Part shown: positions 1 to 5,438 of the stretch, in pieces | Position numbering within the stretch: position 1 is the stretch's first letter | Layout: each line of letters starts with the position of its first letter | NCBI GenBank assembly: GCA_964469765.1 | Contig: CAYYAU010000090.1 | Coordinates: forward strand, 1-5,438 | Direction: 5' to 3' | Source of the DNA: CAYYAU01 sp964469765 [NCBI: uncultured Clostridia bacterium] | GTDB taxonomy: Bacteria > UBA6262 > WVXT01 > CAYYAU01 | Length of the DNA: 5,438 nucleotides | Notes under the pieces: model-generated | Told to the model about the DNA's origin: nothing | Databases searched by the model: none | What the model saw: only the letters and a program-made list of their open reading frames with translations | Made by a program: the position numbers and the translations under genes

Positions 1-26
1 TAAATCATCAATATTTACTTGTTTAT

Positions 27-33
27 AAGGTGG
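27..33 (+). promoter_or_regulatory. Ribosome binding site of the hypothetical gene
   Basis: AAGGTGG lies four bases before the ATG at 38 and supports that start. The whole start region (AGGTGGTAAAATG) is nearly the same as that of the efflux gene at 1094 (AGGTGATAAAATG), so the same translation signal is used at both ends of the broken region. Confidence 0.6.
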
Positions 34-37
34 TAAA

Positions 38-589
38 ATGAGGAAATTATCCAAACTATTAAAGGTAATTTATTATTATTTGAAGGCATCCTATAAAATT
101 TGGTGTGTTAGACATCGTCAAGAAGATGACCTTGTTTACACAACCAAGGCAGATGTTCGTTTTGAAGTCTATGTTGGTAGCAAAAAGCAATCTCCTTATG
201 ATTTTATTGTAAAGTTTAGAGAGCCAAATAAGAGGGAAAGAACGCCCGCCCATGTTCACTTGATTGTAGAGATGTATGTAAAGCATGCTTATAATCCTTC
301 ATTAACATTAAAGTTACGAGACCATATCTTGACAATGTTAGGCCAGATTAAACCTGTGAATTCATTCCCACCCACTCTCCAGTTTTTTAAGCCTGAACAT
401 ATTGAACCCTTCAAGGAATTAGATAAAGTTGGAGAGTTTACAGTTGAATTTTTGCTTGTTGCAATAGAACTTGTAGCAATACAGGAGAAAACTAATTACC
501 CGACAGGAACTTTAACTGAAAATTTGTATAAGGATTTTGGGGTTAAAGACCGATTTTCAGTAATCCAAAGAGCAGTATGGAGAGGTTGA
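38..589 (+). CDS. Conserved-looking hypothetical protein, 183 residues
   Basis: I do not recognise a named family, and no function is assigned. The frame is complete: ATG at 38 lies four bases after AAGGTGG (27-33), and the stop is at 587-589. The protein is soluble in appearance, with no signal peptide and no clear membrane segment. Residues 3-24 could form an amphipathic, basic, tyrosine-rich helix. Residues 38-62 look like a beta hairpin (ADVRFEVYV ... YDFIVKFREP). Then come a basic stretch with a His-x-His (KRERTPAHVHLIVEMYVK, 65-82), a proline-rich turn (NSFPPTLQFFKPEHIEPFKE, 108-127), a hydrophobic helix (EFTVEFLLVAIELVAIQEK, 133-151) and NYPTGTLTENLY (153-164). Patterned composition and a proper start support a real gene. 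It is 504 bases from the efflux operon and probably separate from it. The recombinase remnant beside it suggests, but does not prove, past mobility. Confidence 0.8.
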   Translation: MRKLSKLLKVIYYYLKASYKIWCVRHRQEDDLVYTTKADVRFEVYVGSKKQSPYDFIVKFREPNKRERTPAHVHLIVEMYVKHAYNPSLTLKLRDHILTMLGQIKPVNSFPPTLQFFKPEHIEPFKELDKVGEFTVEFLLVAIELVAIQEKTNYPTGTLTENLYKDFGVKDRFSVIQRAVWRG

Positions 590-677
590 ACTCACATTAA
601 AAAGAAGTGTCGCTCCTAATTAAGAAAAATCTCCCATTTTTGAGAGTGAAGTCCAGCAAACATCACTAATTAACTCG

Positions 678-957
678 TTATGGATAAGCATAAGAAAATA
701 AAGGGGCTCGGCCTTTCAAAATAAAGTTCGAGCCAAGAATTTTTAAAAAATCTCTTTTGGCGCTGGAGTTTGATTGCCAAGCGACAGACCCCGCCTGGTG
801 ACATATAGTTAGAAAGTTTTTGGAGGGTTCGCCTTTATAGACCATCACGCCATAATAAAAAGGATTCCTTAACATCTTTATCTACGAAATAGATAATCTT
901 TCCGCCATCCATGCTATTACGGGCAAGCCTATCCTGATGCCATGCCAAAATTCCATC
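678..957 (-). pseudogene. Degenerate large serine recombinase remnant
   Basis: Read on the minus strand, 957 down to 880 encodes DGILAWHQDRLARN followed by SMDGGKIIYFVD. This is the typical end of the catalytic resolvase domain (usual form: ILAWHPDRLARN, then a GG-K/R-I-I-Y run). Around 879-884 the reading frame shifts and continues as IKMLRNPFYYGVMVYKGE (881-828), the conserved start of the Recombinase domain. A further stretch leads to KRDFLKILGSNFILKGR, which resembles the C-terminal end of the same proteins, and the frame stops at 678-680. Intact family members are about 500 residues long, so most of the catalytic N-terminus, the link between the two domains and most of the DNA-binding region are gone. 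An in-frame TAA at 960-958 closes the upstream side. The 65-codon open frame at 678-875 is part of this wreck and not a functional small gene. The motif matches are seen directly; family identity is from memory of the motifs. Confidence 0.85.
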
Positions 958-1007
958 TTATTAACAAATTTCATATGAGATAAAGAATGAATACGAATAT
1001 TTAATTC

Positions 1008-1036
1008 TTGATTTTTTTCATATAAGAAGTTAAAAT
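1008..1036 (+). promoter_or_regulatory. Likely sigma-70 promoter of the efflux operon
   Basis: TTGATT (1008-1013) and TAAAAT (1031-1036) are separated by exactly 17 bases, matching the TTGACA/TATAAT consensus at four and five of six positions. Transcription would start near 1043 and leave a leader of about 50 bases before the ATG at 1094. Such matches arise by chance in AT-rich DNA, so this rests on the ideal spacing and the location just ahead of the first operon gene. I see no clear operator palindrome over it. Confidence 0.45.
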
Positions 1037-1083
1037 TAACAGATAAACAGAAAAAACAGATACGAAAGATTTACAAAGAAACC

Positions 1084-1089
1084 AGGTGA
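1084..1089 (+). promoter_or_regulatory. Ribosome binding site of the outer membrane factor gene
   Basis: AGGTGA ends four bases before the ATG at 1094 and fixes that start, which also places a proper signal peptide at the N-terminus. Confidence 0.65.
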
Positions 1090-1093
1090 TAAA

Positions 1094-2362
1094 ATGAAGA
1101 GGTATAGAGTTATTTTTTTATTTTTTCTGCTTGTTTTATTTTTGGGGACGGGATTTGGTTTGTCAGAAGAAGTTTTTACATGGGAGGAGTGTGTATCTGA
1201 AGCAAAAAAGAATCATCCTGAACTAATTCTGGCAAGAGAAAAGTTAAAACAGGCTAAGTATGAAAATATAATCTCTAAAAGTAGTCTTTTACCCAGTGTA
1301 AATGGTAGTTTAAATACAAATGCTTCAGGAGGAGAAAGGACAGATAGTTCTAAGAGTTATTCATATGGTGTATCTGCAAGCCAGTTATTGTTTGATGGAT
1401 TCAAAACTCATTATGAGGTTAAGTCTTCTAAAGAGAACCTAAAATTAGCAGAATACGAATACGAAGTAACATCGTCTAATGTGAGACTGCAATTAAGAAA
1501 AGCTTTTATTGAACTTTTAAAATATCAGGAGTTATTGAAAATCACAGAAGAAATCGCTCACCGTAGAAGACAAAATGCAGAAATTGTAAAGCTGGGATAT
1601 AAGTCAGGAAGGGAACATAAGGGTTCTCTTTTGACTGCACAGGCAAATGTTGCACAGGCTGAGTTTGAGGTTATTCAGGCAAAACAGAATATAGAGTTAG
1701 CTCAGAAGCGATTAATTAAGGAGCTGGGAAGGACAAAATTTTCTTCCTTAATAGTAAAGGAAGATATTAATATCTCACTGCAACTTGATGAAAAACCGAA
1801 TTTTGAGAAACTTGCGGATGAGAATCCTGTGATAAAAGAATTAGTTTCAAAAGAGAAAATTGCAAAACTTGACTTGAAATCAGATAAGGCAAATTTTTAT
1901 CCCGAGGTAAATGCAAATATAAGTGCACAGAGGAGTTCTTCGTCCTGGCCCCCTGATAATGGTAGTTGGTCTGCTAGGGTAAGTCTTTCACTTCCTTTAT
2001 ATCATGGGGGAAGTTATGTTGCCAGAGTTTTAAAGAGTAAGTCTGCGCTTTTACAGGCAGATATAAATAAGAAAGCAGGAAGAGACAATATTATTGTTAC
2101 TTTAGAAGAATCATGGATAAATTTGAAGAACACAATTAAAGAGGCAATGATAAGAAAAAAGTTTTTGGAAGCAGATATATCACGTTCAGAAATAGCCAAA
2201 GCTCAATATTTGTCAGGTCTTATTTCCTTTGATAACTGGATAATTATTGAAGATAATTTGGTAAAAACTAAAAAATCTTTTCTTGATGCTCAGATTAACG
2301 TATTGATTGCTGAGGCTAATTGGATTCATGCTAAGGGAGGGACACTTGATTATGAAGAATAA
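1094..2362 (+). CDS. tolC: TolC-family outer membrane efflux protein
   Basis: Outer membrane channel of a tripartite exporter; as a trimer it should form the beta-barrel and periplasmic alpha-tunnel through which the MacB-type pump expels its substrate. Residues 1-24 form a signal peptide: basic start MKRYR, hydrophobic core to about residue 20, and likely cleavage after GLS before EEVFTW. Two homologous OEP repeats follow, about 30-212 and 238-416. Each has a strand ending in the family turn, QLLFDGF (97-103) and LPLYHGG (300-306), and each has long Ala/Gln/Glu/Lys-rich helices, for example LGYKSGREHKGSLLTAQANV (167-186) and AQYLSGLISFDNW (370-382). The length of 422 residues is normal for the OEP family, slightly shorter than E. 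coli TolC. It is the first gene of the operon and its 3' end overlaps the adaptor gene by 11 bases. The symbol is a family label, not proof of orthology to E. coli tolC. Confidence 0.93.
   Translation: MKRYRVIFLFFLLVLFLGTGFGLSEEVFTWEECVSEAKKNHPELILAREKLKQAKYENIISKSSLLPSVNGSLNTNASGGERTDSSKSYSYGVSASQLLFDGFKTHYEVKSSKENLKLAEYEYEVTSSNVRLQLRKAFIELLKYQELLKITEEIAHRRRQNAEIVKLGYKSGREHKGSLLTAQANVAQAEFEVIQAKQNIELAQKRLIKELGRTKFSSLIVKEDINISLQLDEKPNFEKLADENPVIKELVSKEKIAKLDLKSDKANFYPEVNANISAQRSSSSWPPDNGSWSARVSLSLPLYHGGSYVARVLKSKSALLQADINKKAGRDNIIVTLEESWINLKNTIKEAMIRKKFLEADISRSEIAKAQYLSGLISFDNWIIIEDNLVKTKKSFLDAQINVLIAEANWIHAKGGTLDYEE
2333..2340 (+). promoter_or_regulatory. Ribosome binding site that sets the adaptor start
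   Basis: AAGGGAGG lies inside the end of the upstream gene, 11 bases before the ATG at 2352. It favours that ATG over the upstream in-frame ATG at 2307, which would add 15 residues ahead of the membrane anchor. The position implies translation coupled to the outer membrane factor gene. Confidence 0.65.
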
Positions 2363-3323
2363 AAGATGGATAATTTTTATTATTCTGTTAGTTGTTGTAG
2401 TTACTTCAATAGTAATAATAAGAAAAGCAAAACACAACGAACCTGATGAGGTGGTAACTATAATAAATCCTTCGCGCGGAGATATAAAAACTTTTATATC
2501 AACAACAGGTATAGTAAAACCTCAAAATCGTCTTGAGATAAAACCCCCCATTAATGGGAGAATTGAGAAACTTTTAGTTGATGAAGGAGATAAAGTAAAA
2601 AAAGGAGACATACTCGCCTGGATGAGTTCAATAGAAAGAGCTGCGCTTCTTGATTCTGCAAGGTCAGGAGATAAAGAAAAACTCCACTACTGGGAAGAGG
2701 TATATAAACCAATTCCTCTGATAGCTCCTATAGACGGTGAGGTGATTGTTAGGGCGGTTGAACCTGGACAGACAATCAATACTTCAAATCCTGTCCTTGT
2801 ATTATCAGATAGGCTAATAGTAAAAGCACAGGTAGATGAAACTGATATAGGTAGGGTGAAAATTGGGCAACCTGCAATAATCAGTCTTGATGCTTATCCT
2901 GAGCAGCAGGTGAAGGCAAAGGTTGACCATATAGCGTATGAGTCGAAGACTGTAAATAACGTTACCATATATGAAGTGGACATTCTACCTGTAAGAGTGC
3001 CTGAAGTGTTTCGTTCAGGTATGAGTGCTAATGTAAATATAGTAGAAATGAGTAAAGAAGATGTTTTATTATTACCTGTTAATGCGGTTAAGGAAGATAA
3101 AAAGGGAAGCTATGTCTTATTAAGCAAAGGAGCGGATAGTAAACCTTTAAAGTGCAGAATAATAACAGGTATTTCAGATGATGAGAAAATAGAGGTTGTC
3201 TCAGGACTGGAAGAAAAAGATAAAATTTTAGTAAAAACGAAAAAATATACACTAACAAACACAAAAAGGACAAACAATAGCCCCTTCATTCCTTTTGGAA
3301 GAAAGAAGGCACCTAAGAAATAA
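2352..3323 (+). CDS. macA: MacA/HlyD-family periplasmic adaptor with short hairpin region
   Basis: Membrane fusion protein linking the MacB-type pump to the outer membrane channel. Starting at ATG 2352 it has 323 residues. Residues 4-23 are one membrane anchor (RWIIFIILLVVVVTSIVIIR, no lipobox). The first barrel strand includes GDIKTFISTTGIVKPQ (43-58). The lipoyl domain is split in two halves: NGRIEKLLVDEGDKVKKGDI (68-87) and PLIAPIDGEVIVRAVEPGQ (122-140). A beta-barrel domain runs from LIVKAQVDETDIGRVKIGQ (155-173) to about 232, and a membrane-proximal domain (LLLPVNAVKED ... ITGISDDEKIEVVSGLEEKD) runs to about 295. The tail after 300 is basic and ends FIPFGRKKAPKK. Odd point: only about 31 residues (92-122, with ERAALLDSARSGDKEKLHYW) separate the two lipoyl halves, where classical MacA has a long helical hairpin. 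The flanks are well preserved, so this looks like an architectural variant, not a fresh deletion. The substrate is unknown. Confidence 0.9.
   Translation: MKNKRWIIFIILLVVVVTSIVIIRKAKHNEPDEVVTIINPSRGDIKTFISTTGIVKPQNRLEIKPPINGRIEKLLVDEGDKVKKGDILAWMSSIERAALLDSARSGDKEKLHYWEEVYKPIPLIAPIDGEVIVRAVEPGQTINTSNPVLVLSDRLIVKAQVDETDIGRVKIGQPAIISLDAYPEQQVKAKVDHIAYESKTVNNVTIYEVDILPVRVPEVFRSGMSANVNIVEMSKEDVLLLPVNAVKEDKKGSYVLLSKGADSKPLKCRIITGISDDEKIEVVSGLEEKDKILVKTKKYTLTNTKRTNNSPFIPFGRKKAPKK
3303..3309 (+). promoter_or_regulatory. Possible ribosome binding site of the MacB gene
   Basis: AAGAAGG lies 15 bases before the ATG at 3325, rather far for a strong site. With only one base between the adaptor stop and this ATG, re-initiation by ribosomes finishing the adaptor gene may matter more. 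A TTG at 3295 is in frame but has no purine-rich site ahead of it, and it would add residues before the conserved [11 protein letters not shown] start. Confidence 0.4.
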
Positions 3324-3324
3324 A

Positions 3325-5298
3325 ATGATAGAACTAAAAAAAGTAAATAAGATATATAAAATGGGCAAGATAGATGTTCATGCTCTTAAAAATGTATCTT
3401 TAAAAATTGAGGCAGGAGAGTTTGTTGCTATTATTGGGCCTTCAGGTTCAGGCAAGTCCACACTCCTGCATATTTTGGGATTCCTTGATAAACCCACTAC
3501 AGGTTCTTATATACTTTTTGACAGAGAGATAACGGATTTAAAAGATGACCAACTGGCTTTGCTGAGAAATAATCTGGCAGGCTTTATCTTTCAGCAATTT
3601 CATCTGCTTCCTAGAATAACTGCTCTGCAGAATGTAGAACTTCCACTGATATATGCCGGCAAGCGTCATTTAAAGGACAGAGCTAGTAAAAAACTGGCAG
3701 AGGTCAAGCTTTCTCACCGACAGGCTCACAGGTCAAATGAACTCTCAGGAGGAGAACAACAACGTGTTGCTATTGCTAGGGCTTTAGTTAATGAGCCATT
3801 GGTTATTATTGCGGACGAGCCAACAGGAAATCTTGATTCAAAAAGTGAAGAAGAGGTAATCTCAATTCTTAAGGAATTAAATAGAAAAGGTAAGACAATC
3901 ATTATGGTAACTCATGAAAGAGAAATTGCTAAATATGCAAGTAGAGTAATTACTATGCGTGATGGTGAGATTATCTCTGATGAAAAAAAAGAGTCTGAAG
4001 TCAAAAATTGCCTTTCAGAGTCCACCTCAGTTTCTATAGATAAGATTTTATCAGGTTCACATACAGGTATTGGAAGAGCTGAATTTTTGGACCATCTCAG
4101 ACAGGCTGTGAATACAATATTAGTTCATAAGTTACGCTCGTTTCTTTCTATTCTTGGCATTTTGATTGGGGTTTCAGCAGTAATATCTATGCTTGCATTG
4201 GGCGAAGGTGCAAAAGCATCCATTTCCCAAAGACTTGCTTCTCTTGGCTCAAATAGATTGAGTATAAGACCTGGGGCACGTAGAAAAGGTGGAGTATTTT
4301 TAGAAGCAGGAGCTATTACGCGTCTAACCTTGCAGGATGCAGAAGCTATTTCTAAACTGACAAATATAATAAAAAGAACCTCTGCTGTTGTGTATGGAAG
4401 TGCGCAGATTGTTTACAGAAATAGGAATTGGCGTACTAGTCTTGAGGGAACCCAGGAGGAATATGCTGAAATGCGTGCAGCTGTGCCTACTATAGGTAGA
4501 TTTTTTACAGAAGAAGAAATAAGAGTAAGAAAAAAGGTGGCTGTAATCGGCCTTACGGTAGCAAAGGAACTCTTTGGGGAAACAAATCCTGTAGGAAAAG
4601 TGATTAAGATAAATCGCATAAATTTCAGAATAATAGGAGTACTGCCAGAAAAAGGTGCCAGTGGCTGGAGAGATAGAGATGATTGTGTAGTAATTCCAAT
4701 TACAACTGCTATGTATAGAGTTCTTGGAAAAGAGTTTGTTAATGCTATTGATGTGGAAGTAAAAGAAATGAGTTTGATGAAAGAGGCAGAACAGACAATA
4801 CGTAAGTTAATTATGAAAAGACACCATATCGGAGATGATAAAAGTAACTCATTTACGATACACAATATGGCAGAGATTCAGGAAACTGTTAAAAGCACAA
4901 TAAAAACAATAACTTTATTGCTGGGCTCAATTGCAGCAATCTCTCTTATTGTAGGTGGAATAGGTATTATGAATATTATGCTTGTCTCTGTTACAGAACG
5001 AACAAAAGAGATAGGGTTAAGGAAATCCATAGGAGCTCAGTCAAAAGATATAATGATGCAATTTCTTATTGAATCCATAGCTATGACTTTTAGTGGTGGG
5101 TTGTTAGGTATTTTATTTGGCTGTGGAACAGCAATATTTCTAACTACATTTGCTGGGTGGACAACCAAAATATCTATTTTTTCAATCTTGCTTGCCACCT
5201 GTTTTTCTATTGTTGTTGGTATGATTTTTGGATTACTGCCAGCACGGCAGGCTTCAAAACTTAATCCAATAGAAGCTCTTCGTTATGAATACGAGTAG
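3325..5298 (+). CDS. macB: MacB-type ABC exporter, fused ATPase and permease
   Basis: Inner-membrane ABC transporter of the type VII (MacB/FtsX/LolCDE-like) superfamily; as a dimer it uses ATP hydrolysis to drive a periplasmic domain that pushes substrate into the TolC duct. From ATG 3325 it has 657 residues, the usual MacB length. The ATPase occupies 1-220 and all motifs are intact: Walker [10 protein letters not shown] (38-46), Q-loop Gln90 (FQQF), signature LSGGEQQR (140-147), Walker B LVIIADEP with Glu165, D-loop NLDS (169-172) and switch His197 (VTHE). A charged linker (about 222-258) leads to membrane segment 1 (about 270-292, [19 protein letters not shown]). The periplasmic MacB core domain spans about 296-525, and three more membrane segments lie near 527-553, 581-608 and 617-638. 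It ends in the family's conserved NPIEALRYE. It is the last gene of the operon, one base after the adaptor. Nothing suggests inactivation. The substrate cannot be inferred, so a macrolide resistance role should not be assumed from the name. Confidence 0.95.
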   Translation: MIELKKVNKIYKMGKIDVHALKNVSLKIEAGEFVAIIGPSGSGKSTLLHILGFLDKPTTGSYILFDREITDLKDDQLALLRNNLAGFIFQQFHLLPRITALQNVELPLIYAGKRHLKDRASKKLAEVKLSHRQAHRSNELSGGEQQRVAIARALVNEPLVIIADEPTGNLDSKSEEEVISILKELNRKGKTIIMVTHEREIAKYASRVITMRDGEIISDEKKESEVKNCLSESTSVSIDKILSGSHTGIGRAEFLDHLRQAVNTILVHKLRSFLSILGILIGVSAVISMLALGEGAKASISQRLASLGSNRLSIRPGARRKGGVFLEAGAITRLTLQDAEAISKLTNIIKRTSAVVYGSAQIVYRNRNWRTSLEGTQEEYAEMRAAVPTIGRFFTEEEIRVRKKVAVIGLTVAKELFGETNPVGKVIKINRINFRIIGVLPEKGASGWRDRDDCVVIPITTAMYRVLGKEFVNAIDVEVKEMSLMKEAEQTIRKLIMKRHHIGDDKSNSFTIHNMAEIQETVKSTIKTITLLLGSIAAISLIVGGIGIMNIMLVSVTERTKEIGLRKSIGAQSKDIMMQFLIESIAMTFSGGLLGILFGCGTAIFLTTFAGWTTKISIFSILLATCFSIVVGMIFGLLPARQASKLNPIEALRYEYE

Positions 5299-5414
5299 TT
5301 TATCTTTTTGATATTAAGGAACCATTAAAAGATTACTTAGAGAAAACAGAACAGATTGATAGTGAATTTGAAGAAAGAGGCTTTTATAAGCTGATAAGAC
5401 AATTGAGGAGATAA
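5289..5414 (+). other. Short open frame, possible gene fragment
   Basis: After the MacB stop, a frame with no stop runs from 5289 to a TAA at 5412-5414 and would read [18 protein letters not shown] and then EQIDSEFEERGFYKLIRQLR. The residue mix (charged helix-like, with Asp/Glu/Lys/Arg and spaced hydrophobics) looks like genuine protein. However, there is no ATG, GTG or usable TTG start in the front part, and the frame begins inside the MacB gene after a stop at 5286-5288. It could be the tail of a decayed gene or chance. I do not recognise a family. No terminator hairpin is visible between the MacB stop and the end of the window. Confidence 0.3.
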
Positions 5415-5438
5415 GAACTCTAAAATTTAATAGTTGTG

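Larger units (their letters stand above)
590..1093. other. Gene-free stretch with recombinase wreck and operon leader
   Basis: No intact gene is visible in these 504 bases. 590-677 is short noncoding sequence with only weak A/T hairpin potential (AAAAAT at 625-630, ATTTTT at 636-641). 678-957 is the minus-strand recombinase remnant described separately. 958-1007 matches nothing I recognise. 1008-1093 carries the likely promoter and leader of the efflux operon. I saw no tRNA, CRISPR repeat, riboswitch or strong rho-independent terminator. Confidence 0.7.

Noticed and set aside
625-641. AAAAAT-CTCCC-ATTTTT hairpin as a terminator for the first gene
   Set aside because: The stem is only A/T pairs, with no G/C core, so it is too weak to support a rho-independent terminator.
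705-734. Hairpin GGCTCG...CGAGCC as a terminator or attachment site
   Set aside because: The six-base arms have a long interior with only a partial second stem and no T-run, and the site falls inside the recombinase coding remnant.
678-875. Minus-strand open frame of 65 codons as an independent small gene
   Set aside because: Its beginning and end match two distant parts of a serine recombinase, and the upstream catalytic piece is in another frame, so it is debris of a larger gene.
2307-2351. Upstream ATG for the adaptor
   Set aside because: It would overlap the channel gene by 56 bases and put 15 extra residues before the membrane anchor, whereas the ATG at 2352 has a strong GGGAGG site at a suitable distance.
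3295-3324. TTG start for the MacB gene
   Set aside because: No purine-rich site precedes it and the added residues are not typical of MacB, whose N-terminus normally begins with the strand seen at the ATG at 3325.
4413-4865. Minus-strand open frame of 150 codons inside the MacB gene
   Set aside because: It is antisense to the well-conserved periplasmic domain of MacB, has no ribosome binding site of note, and its composition is what an antisense shadow gives.
3325-5298. Reading the operon as a macrolide resistance determinant
   Set aside because: MacB-family pumps export many different substrates, and nothing in the sequence identifies the substrate here.

Overview
The window comes from an AT-rich diderm (Gram-negative type) bacterium. 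An outer-membrane efflux protein with a signal peptide is encoded beside an inner-membrane ABC exporter, so the cell must have an outer membrane. Starts are ATG behind purine-rich AGGTG/GGGAGG ribosome binding sites. I cannot assign a phylum from the sequence alone.

Layout. Positions 38-589 (+) hold a complete 183-residue protein of unknown function. Positions 590-1093 hold no intact gene. Within them, 678-957 on the minus strand is the wreck of a large serine recombinase: pieces of its catalytic domain, recombinase domain and C-terminal end are still readable but collapsed together and out of frame. A good sigma-70-like promoter at 1008-1036 follows. Positions 1094-5298 (+) form a tight three-gene operon: a TolC-family outer membrane factor (1094-2362), a MacA/HlyD-type periplasmic adaptor (2352-3323) and a MacB-type ABC transporter (3325-5298). 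The first two genes overlap by 11 bases and the last two are one base apart. The final 140 bases hold a short open frame that reads like a coding remnant, without a visible start.

How the genes work together. The operon encodes all three parts of a MacAB-TolC-type tripartite pump: MacB (ATPase plus four membrane segments and a periplasmic domain), the adaptor, and the outer-membrane duct. The substrate cannot be read from the sequence; macrolides, peptides, lipids and siderophores are all possible for this family. The most notable point is that the adaptor has only about 30 residues where classical MacA has its long alpha-helical hairpin, which raises the question of how it reaches the TolC partner. 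I found no clearly new system. The best leads are the short adaptor, the uncharacterised 183-residue protein beside a recombinase remnant, and the trailing fragment.
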